Below, one piece after another: positions 50,328-60,687 of a stretch of 64,000 bases of DNA. This DNA is from Mesorhizobium sp. LHD-90 (GTDB taxonomy: Bacteria > Pseudomonadota > Alphaproteobacteria > Rhizobiales > Rhizobiaceae): assembly GCF_030929505.1 (NCBI RefSeq), contig NZ_JAVFVV010000004.1, forward strand, positions 186,001 through 250,000, read 5' to 3'. Made by a program: the position numbers and the translations under genes. The notes beneath the pieces are model-generated. The model searched no databases. It saw nothing but the letters and a program-made list of their open reading frames with translations, and was not told the origin of the DNA. Within the stretch, counting starts at the first letter, position 1; every line of letters begins with the position of its first letter.

Positions 50328-50681
50328 ATGGAGGTAAGTACGGCGATCGACAAGAACTGGGAGGCGCTGAAGCGCCTGCTCGCCATGCTTGTCGGCATGG
50401 CCGAGATGGCCGGCGACGCACCCACTCTTCCCCGCCATCTCCACCGCGCCATCCTCAAACTGCTGCGTCCGGCCGAATCCGCCGCCCGGCGCCTGATCAT
50501 CGCGGCGGCGCGTGGTCTCGTCGTGGTCCTGCCGCCGGTTCGCCCGCGAAAACCGAAACCCAAAAGCATCGAGCCCATCCTGCGCAGCCTCGGCATCGCC
50601 GTCACCATGTCGCACGCCGATTTTGCTCGCGCCGAAGCGGCGAAGCGCGCAGCCGCGCTCCGCGCCGCCCGCCTGTCCTAA
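50328..50681 (+). CDS. Small hypothetical protein, Arg/Ala-rich
   Basis: A 117-residue protein with a good AAGGAGG site before the ATG at 50328. It is helical (MEVSTAIDKNWEALKRLLAMLVGMAEMAG), then Ala/Arg-rich, with RGLVVVLPPVRPRKPKPKS in the middle and a short C-terminal ADFARAEAAKRAAALRAARLS helix. No family recognised. It lies 53 bp before a second small gene in the same direction, and both may be one unit with a regulatory or membrane-associated role. The coding assignment rests on length, start signal and codon usage. Confidence 0.5.
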   Translation: MEVSTAIDKNWEALKRLLAMLVGMAEMAGDAPTLPRHLHRAILKLLRPAESAARRLIIAAARGLVVVLPPVRPRKPKPKSIEPILRSLGIAVTMSHADFARAEAAKRAAALRAARLS

Positions 50682-50734
50682 ACCTCTCGCTGCTCGATCC
50701 GCTCAAAAGTCCGTTCCGCTTCCATCGCCGCCAT

Positions 50735-51166
50735 GTGCCGGCACGCACAGTGCCGCGCATCATGTCGCTCGATTTCGGCGCGCAACTCCGCCCACTGCCG
50801 CCGCCACCGTCGCCGGACGATCCGGTCGACGCCACGCGTCTTGGCCAGCGCCTCGCCTCGTTGGGCCGCGCACTCGACGACCTGCCGGGACAGGCACAAC
50901 GTTTTGCCCGCTGGAAGGCGCGCCACGACGCAGCACGCACGCGGGACAGGCAAGCCCGCGCCGCGGGCGCGCAAAACCAGCAACGCCGCGAGGCGGTCCG
51001 CTTCCGGCGCGTCTCGCCGCTGCGGCGCGGCCGTCCGCCCGGCGGTCGGCTGTCGCGCTACGACCCGACCGCGATCCATCCCCGCAACATCCGCGAGATC
51101 GACGAGATTCTTGCACACGCCCATGCGCTGGCCGTCTACGCGCTGGAATCTCCCGATACGTCATGA
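50735..51166 (+). CDS. Small hypothetical protein, Arg-rich
   Basis: A 143-residue protein starting at a GTG, without a strong ribosome binding site. A Pro-rich stretch (LRPLPPPPSPDDP) is followed by an Arg-rich region (RRVSPLRRGRPPGGRLSRYDP) and a short C-terminal helix (NIREIDEILAHAHALAVYALE). No family recognised. It follows the previous small gene on the same strand. Conserved C-terminal character (IHPRNIREID) suggests a real gene, but confidence is moderate. Confidence 0.45.
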   Translation: MPARTVPRIMSLDFGAQLRPLPPPPSPDDPVDATRLGQRLASLGRALDDLPGQAQRFARWKARHDAARTRDRQARAAGAQNQQRREAVRFRRVSPLRRGRPPGGRLSRYDPTAIHPRNIREIDEILAHAHALAVYALESPDTS

Positions 51167-51363
51167 CGGCACCGCTCCGGACGCCACAAGCCGGGGATCG
51201 ATCGTCGCGCTGATTTTTCCGCGGTGCGGCGACGATAGGTGCTGCCGGCAAGGAGCCATGCTTGCCTGTGGCGAAGCCGACCAGACCGGTTTGGGTGTTC
51301 CGCCAGCTTCGCAATGGGTGGAAAGCGGAAGGGCCGCTTTCAGCCAATACAGCGTCCCAAGCA

Positions 51364-51873
51364 TCAAGGACTGGTTCTGCGGGCAAAATGCTCGTAGGTG
51401 ATTTGCCAAGGATCGCTATTGGAAGATCTTTCCTCGCCGATCCAATGGAAGCTGTCGGCAGTGATCTCGGTAAAGCGCCATCGAGCTTTCAGGCCGCGTG
51501 AGTCATCGCCGATCTGTATAATGTCCTTGCCCTCGGCACGCCCGATCTGGCGCGAGTAGTCTTGGTTGAACGGGTCACTCCAGATGATATGCCAGCCACC
51601 AATGGCAGGATCGAAGATGCGCAAAGTCGTACCATACATAGTAGACGGTGCAGGGCGTTTGGGCCTTATCCAGATATCCTGAATGGCGCGACCTTCCAGC
51701 ACCCAGCCGAAATGGATTTCTCCTGTCGTCTCCTCAGTTGTGCCGTCGTCGAGGTGGCGGACGGTGTCCATTTCCCAGCTTCCGATCAGCCACCCATAAA
51801 GGTCCATGTCTTTCGCCCGGTTGGCTGGCGGAGCTTCGGATCTGAGGGCGGCGAGAAACGGTGATATCGTCAT
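51364..51873 (-). CDS. DUF1579-like hypothetical protein
   Basis: A 169-residue protein taken from the ATG at 51873 (MTISPFLAAL), which has AAGG upstream; an in-frame ATG at 51891 is an alternative. The pattern LYGWLIGSWEMDTVRHLDDGTTEETTGEIHFGWVLEGRAIQDIW...GWHIIWSDP is that of DUF1579-type lipocalin-like proteins of unknown function. It is preceded by a long leader region on the other side that belongs to the amide operon. No partner genes are obvious. Confidence 0.7.
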   Translation of the reverse strand: MTISPFLAALRSEAPPANRAKDMDLYGWLIGSWEMDTVRHLDDGTTEETTGEIHFGWVLEGRAIQDIWIRPKRPAPSTMYGTTLRIFDPAIGGWHIIWSDPFNQDYSRQIGRAEGKDIIQIGDDSRGLKARWRFTEITADSFHWIGEERSSNSDPWQITYEHFARRTSP

Positions 51874-52236
51874 AGTCAAAAGGCCTTTCATTTTCGGCGG
51901 CCGTGGGAAGAGAGATTTAGCACGGTCTTCCCGACAGCCGTCCGTCAGGAGACGCTCAGTCTTCCTCGCCATCGGTCCGGGTTCGAGAATCTTTCCCGGC
52001 GTGATCGTTGTGCCGATATCGAGACGCGATATTTTGTGGCGCTTTTCGATCGGAACAAACGGCCGGTAAGGCTCGAAAGCGGAAATTCAAACGACCCGCC
52101 CCTTGACTGACCGCGCTCGAAGGATAGGCTGTCTCCAAAATACCGGCCCCGGATGCCGGGCGGCAATCGTGCCTCGCTAGCCTCGCCCGTTTCAGGGCGT
52201 CCGGCTCGCGGGGCATTTTCATTTCTGGAAGCACCG
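51874..52236. other. Leader region of the amide operon
   Basis: No gene is supported. Several GC-rich hairpins can be drawn (for example CCCGG-atg-CCGGG near 52147-52159 and CGCCC-gtttca-GGGCG near 52186-52201). Because the operon encodes an ANTAR protein, a dual hexaloop antiterminator RNA is expected here, but I could not fit one: the loops seen do not have A at position 1 and G at position 4. Confidence 0.35.
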
Positions 52237-53532
52237 TTGAAGCGTCGCGTCGAAATCGGCCTGCTCTATTCCCGCTCGGGCACCTACCGCCTGATTTCGG
52301 AATCCTGCCGGCTCGGCGCGCTCAGGGCGATCGCCGATCTCAACGCCGATCCGGCCTCCGAGATCGAACTGGTCCCGGTCGAGCGCGACCCGCTGGGGAA
52401 CACCGACCGTTACGCCGTGCTTTGCGAGGAGATTCTCCGCAACAGCCGCGCCCGCCACATTTTGGGCTGCACCACGTCCTGGAGCCGCAAGGAAACCATT
52501 CCGGTACTGGAAAAACTCGGCGGCACGCTGTGGTACGGCTGCCCCTATGAAGGTTTCGAGGCCAACGACCACGTCGTCTACATGCACGCCTGCCCGAACC
52601 AGCATCTGGTCCCGCTGCTGGCGCATGTCGTGCCGCGCTTCGGTGCCAACGGTTTCCTGCTCGGTTCCAACTACATCTGGGGCTGGGAGACCAACCGCGT
52701 CGCCCGCGACCTGATCGCCGACGCCGGCGGAAAGGTGTTGGGCGAGCGCTACCTGCCGATCGGCGAGACCGACATCGGCCGGCTGATCGCCGAGATCCGC
52801 GCCACGCGACCGGATTTCGTGCTGAACAACCTGATCGGCACGTCCTCCTACGCCTTCATCGCCGCCTATGCGCAACTCGGCCGCGAGGACGCGCATTTCC
52901 GCCCCGAGCGCTGCCCGCTGCTGTCCTGCAACCTCAGCGAATGCGAGCTGCCGGCAGTTGGCGCGGCCGGCGACGGCCATCTTTCGGCCGGTCCGTATTT
53001 TTGGCAGGAACTGAAAGCTCCCCCTCACCCGCCCTCCGCTTCGCTCGGGCGACCTCTCCCCGCTGGGGAGAGGAGGTCTGCACGGTTAGCGCCCCCATCA
53101 ACTGATCAAGTTGAAGGTGAGGCGAGGACGCTGACGACCTCCTCTCCCCAACGGGGAGAGGTCGCCCGAGCGAAGCGGAGGGCGGGTGAAGGGGACCTTG
53201 CGACACCGCAAATCGCTCCCGCCTCCTCCTTCGAAGCCTCCGCCTATGCCTCGGTGCAGGTGCTGGCCAAGGTGCTGGCAACCAGGCCGGACGCCGCCTT
53301 CGCCGACCTGCCAGCCATCTTCGCGGCGCGCAGATTCGAAACGATCCTTGGCGGGATCGCCATCGATCCGCGCACCCAGCACGCCACCTTGCCGGTCGAG
53401 ATCGGCCGCATCGCTTCCGGCAACAGCTTCGCGGTGATCAGCCGCAGCGAAGGCGTCGCTCCCGATCCCTACCTGTCGCATTACGACCGCGCGGTGACCT
53501 TCGCCCATCCGCGCCTGAAGGTGGTGTCGTGA
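52237..53532 (+). CDS. AmiC-like amide sensor (periplasmic-binding-protein fold, cytosolic) with in-frame repeat insert
   Basis: A 431-residue protein starting at a TTG (MKRRVEIGLLYSRSGTYRLI) with GGAAG upstream. There is no signal peptide, which with the following ANTAR gene marks it as an AmiC-type amide receptor rather than a transporter component. It has the two-lobed Leu/Ile/Val-binding-like pattern (GCTTSWSRKETIPVLEKLGGTLWYGCPYEGFE, MHACPNQHLVPLLAHVVPRFG). Residues about 261-320 are encoded by a palindromic repeat of 177 bp inserted in frame (APPHPPSASLGRPLPAGERRS...), so the native protein is about 370 residues. In AmiC/AmiR pairs, amide binding frees AmiR to prevent termination. The TTG start and insert may lower expression. 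Confidence 0.75.
   Translation: MKRRVEIGLLYSRSGTYRLISESCRLGALRAIADLNADPASEIELVPVERDPLGNTDRYAVLCEEILRNSRARHILGCTTSWSRKETIPVLEKLGGTLWYGCPYEGFEANDHVVYMHACPNQHLVPLLAHVVPRFGANGFLLGSNYIWGWETNRVARDLIADAGGKVLGERYLPIGETDIGRLIAEIRATRPDFVLNNLIGTSSYAFIAAYAQLGREDAHFRPERCPLLSCNLSECELPAVGAAGDGHLSAGPYFWQELKAPPHPPSASLGRPLPAGERRSARLAPPSTDQVEGEARTLTTSSPQRGEVARAKRRAGEGDLATPQIAPASSFEASAYASVQVLAKVLATRPDAAFADLPAIFAARRFETILGGIAIDPRTQHATLPVEIGRIASGNSFAVISRSEGVAPDPYLSHYDRAVTFAHPRLKVVS
53019..53195. repeat. Palindromic repeat inserted in frame in the AmiC-like gene
   Basis: The ends CCCCCTCACCCGCCCTCCGC and its complement mark a 177-bp inverted repeat (59 codons) inside an uninterrupted coding frame. The left arm shares its first about 42 bases with the insert at 59520-59759. 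It lies between the two lobes of the binding-protein fold. Confidence 0.85.
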
Positions 53533-54131
53533 GCCGCGCCCCGCGCATTCCCAATCTCGGCGGGGCGAAAGCCTTCGTGCTGCACCGGCCGCATGCGACG
53601 GTGACGGCGATCGCCCGCCAGCTCGCGGCGATCGGCCTGGATGCCGTCGCGTGCTGGCCCGAACTGCCGCCCGAGGCGCTGGCCGCCGACTTCGTCTTCT
53701 TCGACGTCGACCTCGGCTTCGACCAGCAGTTCCCATGGTTGCCCGGCCAGGCGCCAATGCCGACCGTCGCGCTGATCGGCTCGGAGGCTCCCGGCCGCAT
53801 CGAATGGGCGCTATCGCAGAACGCCGACGCGCAATTGCTGAAGCCCGTCGGCAATGCCGGCGTCTATTCGGCGCTGCTGATCGCCCGCCAAAGTTTTGAG
53901 GCCCGCCGCAGGCTGACCGGAGAGATTTCCGCCCTGCAATCGCGCGTGGCGGAGCGGCAGACCATCGTGCGGGCGGTCGCGGCGCTGTCGGCGCAAGGTT
54001 TTGATGACGGCCGCGCCTACGAGCAGCTTCGCTCGCTGGCCATGAGCTGGCAGATCAGCATCGAGGAGGCGGCGCGGCGCGTGGTCGCCATGACGGCGGA
54101 GGAGAACGATGACCGTTCCCATCGCGCCTGA
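53529..54131 (+). CDS. AmiR-like ANTAR-domain antiterminator
   Basis: A 200-residue protein starting at a GTG that overlaps the AmiC-like stop. The N-terminal part is a degenerate receiver-like domain (AFVLHRPHATVTAIARQLAAIGL...VFFDVDLG). A coiled-coil linker (residues 125-150) follows, then a C-terminal ANTAR RNA-binding domain of about 50 residues (IVRAVAALSAQGFDDGRAYEQLRSLAMSWQISIEEAARRVV). ANTAR proteins bind nascent mRNA and stop premature termination. The AmiC-like neighbour would sequester it without amide. It overlaps the permease gene by 23 bp. Confidence 0.82.
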   Translation: MSRAPRIPNLGGAKAFVLHRPHATVTAIARQLAAIGLDAVACWPELPPEALAADFVFFDVDLGFDQQFPWLPGQAPMPTVALIGSEAPGRIEWALSQNADAQLLKPVGNAGVYSALLIARQSFEARRRLTGEISALQSRVAERQTIVRAVAALSAQGFDDGRAYEQLRSLAMSWQISIEEAARRVVAMTAEENDDRSHRA

Positions 54132-55017
54132 CCTCGCCACTCCGGCCGTCATGCCGGCAAGGCCGCGCGCCGGCATCTGGCGGCGGCTTCTGCGGCGCAA
54201 GCTGGCTGTGCTCGGCCTCGTCATCATCGTGCTGACGGTCGCCGGCGCCATCCTCGCGCCATGGCTCACCGCCTACGACCCGAACGAGCAGATGTTCGAC
54301 GGGCTGACGCTGGAGGGCGCGCCGCTGCCGCCGAGCGAAAAGTTCTGGCTGGGCACCGACCTGCTCGGCCGCGACCTCGCCACCCGCATCCTCTACGGCG
54401 CGCGCACCTCGCTGATCATCGGCATCGTCGCCAATGGCGCCGCACTTCTGATCGGCACGCTGGTCGGCATGACCGCCGGCTATTTCAAAGGCTGGATCGG
54501 CAGCGTGCTGATGCGCTTCACCGATTTGATGATGGCCTTTCCGGCGCTGCTGCTCGCCATCTGCCTCGCCGCCATCCTGCAGCCGTCGCTCTGGATCGTC
54601 GCGCTGGTCATCGCGCTGGTGAACTGGGTGCAGACGGCACGTGTCATCTACACGGAGACCAGTTCGCTGGCCGAGCGCGAGTTCATCGACGCCGAACGCA
54701 CCATCGGCGCCGGCACCGGGCGCATCCTGTTCCGCCATATCCTGCCGCATCTTCTGCCGACGATCATCGTCTGGGGCACATTGGGGATTTCCACCACGGT
54801 GCTGCTGGAAGCGACGCTCAGCTATCTCGGCATCGGCGTGCAGCCGCCGACGGCGTCGTGGGGCAACATCATCTTCGAGAACCAGACCTACTTCCAGGCC
54901 GCACCTTGGCTGGTGTTCTTCCCCGGCATGGCGATCTTGGCGCTGGCGCTCGCCTTCAACCTGGTCGGCGACGCGCTGCGCGACGTGCTCGATCCAACGC
55001 AGCGGGGGCGGGCATGA
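54109..55017 (+). CDS. Dipeptide/amide ABC transporter permease (DppC-like)
   Basis: A 302-residue inner-membrane protein with six or seven hydrophobic segments. The pattern LGLVIIVLTVAGAILAPWLTAYDP and the EAA loop REFIDAERTIGAGTGRILFRHILPHLLPTI are typical of DppC/OppC. It overlaps the ANTAR gene and the next permease start (ATGA), so all are coupled. It forms the channel with the DppB-like protein. Confidence 0.92.
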   Translation: MTVPIAPDLATPAVMPARPRAGIWRRLLRRKLAVLGLVIIVLTVAGAILAPWLTAYDPNEQMFDGLTLEGAPLPPSEKFWLGTDLLGRDLATRILYGARTSLIIGIVANGAALLIGTLVGMTAGYFKGWIGSVLMRFTDLMMAFPALLLAICLAAILQPSLWIVALVIALVNWVQTARVIYTETSSLAEREFIDAERTIGAGTGRILFRHILPHLLPTIIVWGTLGISTTVLLEATLSYLGIGVQPPTASWGNIIFENQTYFQAAPWLVFFPGMAILALALAFNLVGDALRDVLDPTQRGRA

Positions 55018-55934
55018 TCGCCTATCTCGGCCGCCGCCTGATCCAGTCCGCGCTGATCCTGCTCGGCGTCTCGATCATCACCTTCGCCCTGCTCTACCTG
55101 CTGCCGGCCGATCCGGTGCGGCAGATCGCCGGCCGCAGCGCCACGCCGGAAACGGTCGAAAACATCCGCCGCCAGCTCGGCCTCGACCAGCCCTTCTTCG
55201 TGCAATACTGGCGCTATCTGATGAATCTTTTGAGCGGCGATCTCGGCCGCTCCTACATCCAGCGCTCGGAGGTGACGGAGCTCATCGTCTCGCGCCTGCC
55301 CGCCAGCCTGCTGCTGATGCTCGGCGCCATCGCCTGCGAGGTCGTCATCGGCATCACCATGGGCCTGGTCGCCGCGGTCAGGCGCGGCAGCAAGACCGAC
55401 CAGGCGCTGATGGTCGGCTCCTTCATCGGCGTCTCGGCGCCGCAATTCGTCGTCGGCCTGCTGCTGCTCTACGTCTTCGCGGTGCGGCTCGGCTGGTTCC
55501 CGATCGGCGGCTACGGCACCTGGCGGCACATGGTGCTGCCGTCGTTGACGCTCGGCATCCTCGGCGCCGGCTGGTATTCGCGCATGATGCGCTCGTCGAT
55601 GATCGACGTGCTGCGCCAGGACTATATCCGCACCGCCCGCGCCAAGGGGCTGGCGCGCGGCACCATCCTGTTCCGCCATGCGCTGCCCAACGCCATCCTG
55701 CCGGTCATCGCCATGATCGGCATCGACGTCGGCATCTTCATGGGCGGCATCGTCGTGGTCGAGAGCGTGTTCGGCTGGCCGGGCATCGGCCAGCTCGCCT
55801 GGCAGGCGATCCAGCGCGTCGACATTCCGATCATCATGGGCGTCACGCTGGTTTCGGCCTGCGCCATCGTGCTCGGAAACCTTCTGGCCGACATCGTCGC
55901 GCCATTCGTCGATCCCCGCATAAAACTGCGGTGA
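55014..55934 (+). CDS. Dipeptide/amide ABC transporter permease (DppB-like)
   Basis: A 306-residue inner-membrane protein overlapping the previous gene by 4 bp. The pattern MIAYLGRRLIQSALILLGVSIITFALLYLLPADPVRQIAGRSATPE and the EAA loop QDYIRTARAKGLARGTILFRHALPNAILPV are those of DppB/OppB. The order permease C then permease B is the reverse of the usual dppBC order. The binding-protein gene follows after 35 bp. Confidence 0.92.
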   Translation: MIAYLGRRLIQSALILLGVSIITFALLYLLPADPVRQIAGRSATPETVENIRRQLGLDQPFFVQYWRYLMNLLSGDLGRSYIQRSEVTELIVSRLPASLLLMLGAIACEVVIGITMGLVAAVRRGSKTDQALMVGSFIGVSAPQFVVGLLLLYVFAVRLGWFPIGGYGTWRHMVLPSLTLGILGAGWYSRMMRSSMIDVLRQDYIRTARAKGLARGTILFRHALPNAILPVIAMIGIDVGIFMGGIVVVESVFGWPGIGQLAWQAIQRVDIPIIMGVTLVSACAIVLGNLLADIVAPFVDPRIKLR

Positions 55935-55969
55935 GCAAAGAGAAGTACAACGAGAAAGGGAACACTGAC

Positions 55970-57616
55970 ATGAAGAGATTTTTGGCCTCAACCGTAGCCG
56001 CCTCGGCGCTGGCGCTGATGCTTTCGTTTTCGCCGGCCGCCGCGCAGGAGGAAAAGCTCGACCCCAACGCGAAGGCGGGCGGCGAGATCACCATCACCTA
56101 CAAGGACGACGTCGCCACGCTCGACCCGGCGATCGGCTACGACTGGCAGAACTGGTCGATGATCAAGAGCTTGTATGACGGGCTGATGGACTACGAGCCG
56201 GGCACGACCACGCTGCGCCCTGAACTCGCCGAGAGCTACGAGATCTCGCCCGACGGCAAGACTTTCACCTTCAAACTCAGGCAGGGCGTGAAATTCCACA
56301 ACGGCCGCGAGATGACGGCCGAGGACGTGAAGTACTCGCTGGACCGCGTCACCAATCCGAAGACGCAGTCGCCCGGCGCCGGCTTCTTCGCCTCGATCGC
56401 CGGCTATGACGACGTCGCCGCCGGCAAGTCGGAAAGCCTGTCGGGCGTCACCGTGGTCGATCCGTCGACGATCAAGATCGAGCTGTCACGGCCCGATGCC
56501 ACCTTCCTGCATGTCATGGCAATCAATTTCAGCCACGTCGTGCCGAAGGAAGCCGTAGAGCAATACGGCGCGGATTTCGGCAAGAACCCCGTCGGCACAG
56601 GCGCCTACAAGATGGCTGAATGGACGCTCGGCCAGCGCCTCGTCTTCGAGAAGAACCCCGACTACTGGCGCAAGGGCCTGCCCTATCTCAACAAGATCAC
56701 CTTCGAGATCGGCCAGGAGCCGATCGTGGCGCTGCTGCGGCTGCAGAAGGGCGAGGTCGACGTGCCCGGCGACGGCATTCCGCCCGCGAAATTCCAGGAG
56801 GTGATGGGTGATCCGGCGCAAAAGGAACGCGTCGTGGTCGGCGGGCAACTGCACACCGGCTACGTCACCATGAACACCACCATGCCGCCCTTCGACAACG
56901 CCAAGGTGCGGCAGGCGGTCAACATGGCGATCAACAAGGACCGCATCGTCCAGTTGATCAACAACCGCGCCGTGCCGGCCAACCAGCCGCTGCCGCCGTC
57001 GATGCCTGGCTACGACAAGGGTTTTGCCGGCTACGCCTATGACGTGGACAAGGCCAAGGCGCTGCTCGCCGAAGCCGGGCATCCGGACGGCTTCGAGACG
57101 GAACTGTTCGTCATGAACACCGACCCCAACCCGCGCATCGCCCAGGCGATCCAGCAGGATCTCGCCGCGATCGGCATCAAGGCCAACCTGCAGTCGCTGG
57201 CGCAGGCCAACGTGATCGCGGCCGGCGGCGACAAGGCGGGCGCGCCGATGATTTGGTCGGGTGGCATGGCCTGGATCGCCGACTTCCCCGATCCGTCCAA
57301 CTTCTACGGCCCGATCCTCGGCTGCGGCGGCGCTGTGCCGGGCGGCTGGAACTGGGCCTGGTACTGCAACGAAGATTTGGACAAGAAGGCCGCGGAAGCA
57401 GACTCCATCGTCGACCCCGCCAAGGCCGAGGAACGCTACAAGATGTGGAGCGAAATCTACGGCAAGGTCATGGAGGACGCGCCCTGGGCGCCGGTGTTCA
57501 ACGAGCAGCGCTTCACCATGAAGTCGCCCCGCATGGGCGGCGCCGACAACCTCTATGTCGACCCCGTCCATATCCCGATCAACTACGACTATGTGTATGT
57601 GACCGATGTGCAGTAA
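55970..57616 (+). CDS. Dipeptide/amide ABC substrate-binding protein (DppA/OppA-like)
   Basis: A 548-residue periplasmic protein started at the ATG at 55970. The signal peptide is about 25 residues (MKRFLASTVAASALALMLSF...AAAQ). The mature part has the family pattern ATLDPAIGYDWQNWSMIKSLYDGLMDYEPGTTTLRPELAESYEIS. NPVGTGAYKM and AGHPDGFETELFVMNTDPNPRIAQAIQQDLAAIGI follow. Size fits the family (about 500-550). With an acetamidase gene right after it and an AmiC-type regulator before it, the ligand may be a short amide, a peptide amide or an opine-like compound. The stop overlaps the amidase gene by 11 bp. Confidence 0.9.
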   Translation: MKRFLASTVAASALALMLSFSPAAAQEEKLDPNAKAGGEITITYKDDVATLDPAIGYDWQNWSMIKSLYDGLMDYEPGTTTLRPELAESYEISPDGKTFTFKLRQGVKFHNGREMTAEDVKYSLDRVTNPKTQSPGAGFFASIAGYDDVAAGKSESLSGVTVVDPSTIKIELSRPDATFLHVMAINFSHVVPKEAVEQYGADFGKNPVGTGAYKMAEWTLGQRLVFEKNPDYWRKGLPYLNKITFEIGQEPIVALLRLQKGEVDVPGDGIPPAKFQEVMGDPAQKERVVVGGQLHTGYVTMNTTMPPFDNAKVRQAVNMAINKDRIVQLINNRAVPANQPLPPSMPGYDKGFAGYAYDVDKAKALLAEAGHPDGFETELFVMNTDPNPRIAQAIQQDLAAIGIKANLQSLAQANVIAAGGDKAGAPMIWSGGMAWIADFPDPSNFYGPILGCGGAVPGGWNWAWYCNEDLDKKAAEADSIVDPAKAEERYKMWSEIYGKVMEDAPWAPVFNEQRFTMKSPRMGGADNLYVDPVHIPINYDYVYVTDVQ

Positions 57617-58550
57617 CTGCGACTACACCATCCACGGGCGCCACTATCATTTCGGCTGGGACAATTCGTTTGTCCCAGCCGAGCGGGTGGCGCCCGGCTC
57701 GACCATCGAGTTCAACTGCCTGGACTCGTCCGGCGGGCAGTTTGACACCGACAGCACCGTCGCCGACGTTCCAAAACTCGACTTCGCCAAGGTCAATCCG
57801 GTCACCGGCCCGATCTATGTCGAAGGCGCGGAGCCGGGCGACGCCTTGAAGGTCACCATCGAACAGTTCAAACCGTCCGGCTTCGGCTGGACGGCGAACA
57901 TTCCGGGTTTTGGCCTGCTCGCCGACGACTTCAAGACGCCGGCGCTGAACATCTGGAAGTATGACGCCTCGTCTCTCGAGCCGGCCCTCTTCGGCAAGAA
58001 CGCGCGGGTGCCCCTAAAACCCTTCGCCGGCACCATCGGCAATGCGCCGGCCGAGCCGGGGCTGCATTCGGTGGTGCCGCCGCGCCGCGTCGGCGGCAAT
58101 CTCGACATCCGCGACCTAGCCGCCGGCACGGTGCTCTATCTGCCGGTCGAGGTGGCGGGCGCGCTGTTCTCGGTCGGCGATACCCATGCCGCGCAGGGCG
58201 ACGGCGAGGTCTGCGGCACGGCCATCGAAAGCCCCATGGACGTGGTGCTGAAGCTCGACCTGGTCAAGGACGCGCGGCTGAGGACCCCGCGCTTCACCAC
58301 GCCGGGTCCGGTGACGCGCCATCTCGACGCCAAGGGCTACGAGGTGACCACCGGCGTCGGGCCGGACCTGATGACTGGCGCCAAGGAATCCGTCGCCCAA
58401 ATGGTCGACCTGCTCGCGGGGCGCTACAACATGGATGCCGTCGACGCCTACATGCTGTGCTCGGTCTGCGGCGACTTGAGGATCAGCGAGATTGTCGACA
58501 TGCCGAACTGGGTGGTGTCGTTTTATTTCCCGCGGGTTGTGTTCGAGTGA
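57606..58550 (+). CDS. Acetamidase/formamidase (FmdA/AmdA family)
   Basis: A 314-residue enzyme starting at an ATG overlapping the binding-protein stop by 11 bp. The family pattern is visible: PGSTIEFNCLDSSGGQF, VTGPIYVEGAEPGDALKVTI, FSVGDTHAAQGDGEVCGTAIE (with the metal-binding H and D) and ESVAQMVDLLAGRYNMDAVDAYMLCSVCGDLRISEIVD. It hydrolyses formamide, acetamide or related small amides to ammonia and the acid in the cytosol. Together with the importer and the AmiC/ANTAR pair it makes this an amide-scavenging operon for nitrogen. It lacks the Glu-Lys-Cys nitrilase triad, in keeping with this unrelated amidase family. Confidence 0.9.
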   Translation: MCSNCDYTIHGRHYHFGWDNSFVPAERVAPGSTIEFNCLDSSGGQFDTDSTVADVPKLDFAKVNPVTGPIYVEGAEPGDALKVTIEQFKPSGFGWTANIPGFGLLADDFKTPALNIWKYDASSLEPALFGKNARVPLKPFAGTIGNAPAEPGLHSVVPPRRVGGNLDIRDLAAGTVLYLPVEVAGALFSVGDTHAAQGDGEVCGTAIESPMDVVLKLDLVKDARLRTPRFTTPGPVTRHLDAKGYEVTTGVGPDLMTGAKESVAQMVDLLAGRYNMDAVDAYMLCSVCGDLRISEIVDMPNWVVSFYFPRVVFE

Positions 58551-58563
58551 TGCGTTTGCGCAC

Positions 58564-58699
58564 GCCCCCTCCACCGCCTTCGGCGGTCGTCCTTCGGACC
58601 CCCCGTAAACGGGGGAGGATCAAGGCCGCGGCCGCCCGCAGCGCTGGTTCCTCCCCTGCGAAGCGGGGGAGGGGGACCGCCGAAGGCGGTGGAGGGGGC
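58564..58699. repeat. Palindromic intergenic repeat directly before the ATPase start
   Basis: GCCCCCTCCACCGCCTTCGG and its complement mark the 136-bp element, with an inner CTCCCCTGCGAAGCGGGGGAG hairpin. It is the same family as 37209-37342. Its right end, GGTGGAGGGGGC, lies 8-18 bp before the TTG start at 58708 and appears to supply the ribosome binding site. Confidence 0.75.
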
Positions 58700-58707
58700 G
58701 CGCGCCT

Positions 58708-60681
<1,974 letters not shown>

Positions 60682-60687
<6 letters not shown>

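Noticed and set aside
52140-52210. Dual hexaloop ANTAR RNA target in the amide leader
   Set aside because: Hairpins exist but their loops do not show A at position 1 and G at position 4, so I do not call the antiterminator.
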